64,000 nucleotides of DNA, from assembly GCF_022682495.2 (NCBI RefSeq), contig NC_071392.1, forward strand, positions 106,630,896 through 106,694,895. The letters run 5' to 3'. The stretch's first letter is position 1; the number at the start of each line of letters is the position of its first letter. Source of the stretch: Desmodus rotundus. Its lineage: Eukaryota; Chordata; Mammalia; Chiroptera; Phyllostomidae. The notes below the pieces were generated by a model that was given only the letters and a program-made list of their open reading frames with translations, was not told where the DNA came from and ran no database searches. The position numbers were made by a program, and so were the translations under genes. This document shows, one piece after another, positions 63,230-64,000 of the stretch.

Positions 63230-63455
63230 GATGCTGTTTCTAAAGGAAGTGGGTTATAGGCGGGCTTTGGAGCCAAGCTCCACAGAGAGTGAGTGGTGCT
63301 AAGCCCATCACTTATTCTCCCTGCTCCTTGATTTCCTCACCTGTAAAGTGGAGGTTAATAATACCACCTCTGAGGGTTCTGCTGGGATTATGAAATGACA
63401 AGAATAAGAGCGCCCAGCACAGGCTAGCCCGACACCCAGCAGGCACTCAGTGAAT
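63230..63455 (+). mobile_element. MIR SINE, nearly full length
   Basis: GGCTTTGGAGCCAAGCTCCA CAGAGAG, CTCCCTGCTCCTTGATTTCC TCACCTGTAAAGTGGAGGTT AATAATACCACCTC, GGGATTATGAAATGACAAGA ATAAGAGCGCCCAGCACAGG and CAGGCACTCAGTGAATGGAA G run in MIR order. Confidence 0.88.
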
Positions 63456-64000
63456 GGAAGCGCCTACCTTACTGCCTTTGGGTGTTCCGTGGAAGACATC
63501 GAATTGACTGTTTAAGCCATTTTGCCACATAGATACTAATTAAGACAATCACAATAATGAGACCAAGTACCATGCATCAATGCAGACACAGTAAGCTCCC
63601 AGGAAAACATATCACAACTGTACAGCAGCCCTGGCGTTCGGTAAGTGCTATGCAGCTAATTAATCATCCCCTACATCTGCGTGGTACCTCAGAGTTCATG
63701 GAGCGGTTTCACACTGGTTGGTGCAGTGAATGTTCACGGCAAATAGGTGAGCCTGGCCCTGACTCTTTGGACAGGTATCATCCCTGAGCACCCTGAGGGA
63801 TGCTGCAGCTGTGACAGGGACCAGGCTCCTGACTCAAAGAAGCCTTCGTGCTGGGTTGGGAAACAGGCAGGTTGTCTCAGTTGCCTCTCTTGAGTGCTAT
63901 AGAAGAAGGGAGTCTACAGTGGAGGGTGCCTCACCCCCCAGGGATCCCAGAAAGCTTCTTAGTGGAAAAAATGTCAAATCTAAGTCTTGAAATGTGACGA
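63456..64000. other. Unassigned, with a possible L2 start at the window edge
   Basis: 63900-64000 (GGGTGCCTCACCCCCCAGGG and CTTCTTAGTGGAAAAAATGT CAAATCTAAGTCTTGAAATG TGACGA) looks like reversed L2 text cut by the window end. The rest is unrecognised. Confidence 0.4.

Overview
This is mammalian nuclear DNA, most likely from a bat. There is no bacterial, viral or organellar gene structure: no operons, no ribosome-binding sites and no dense coding. Long open frames are rare and mostly lie inside old repeats. The bat call rests on about six VES-type tRNA-derived SINEs (one direct, five reversed, several with target-site duplications), on L1 3' ends of bat type, and on two copies of a short mariner-type MITE. 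The family knowledge is that VES SINEs belong to chiropterans, above all Yangochiroptera, and that vespertilionid bats had unusually recent DNA-transposon activity. Species and chromosome cannot be read from the sequence. Repeat names are given from memory of consensus sequences, so class is safer than subfamily, and edges are approximate to about 10-40 bases unless a target duplication fixes them.

Layout. 0-10 kb: scattered MIR and L2 fossils, two decayed MaLR-like LTR pieces, microsatellites, a direct VES copy at 6.08 kb, an L1 ORF2 fossil at 6.7-7.15 kb and a repeat-free AT-rich block at 8.8-9.3 kb. 10-24 kb: an L2/MER5A pair, a VES inserted in an L1 tail, a MaLR LTR, a hAT element cleanly inserted in a MIR, an L2 disrupted by a TA-flanked inverted-repeat element, a complete MLT1 solo LTR, and several repeat-free blocks. 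24-40 kb: L1 3' ends, two neighbouring LTRs, MER5 copies, a well-preserved L2 3' end, and a nested graveyard at 35-37.5 kb. 40-58 kb: more L2/MIR/LTR, a decayed minisatellite near 45.1 kb, a repeat-free block at 46.3-46.7 kb, an L2 holding a second mariner MITE, and a weak retroviral pol fossil near 50.7 kb. 58-64 kb: the best gene evidence, then repeat-free AT-rich blocks at 60.0-60.8 kb, then LTR/MIR/L2.

Gene content. The one stretch I would call coding is a minus-strand internal exon at 58443-58702. It is open for 86 codons plus 2 bases and has a CTAAC branch-point-like motif, a pyrimidine tract, a TTTGCAG acceptor and a GTAAGT donor. I do not recognise the protein. If it is real, much of the window below it could be intron of the same minus-strand gene. 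The rest looks like intergenic or intronic DNA, possibly with distal regulatory elements, which cannot be confirmed without alignment to other mammals.
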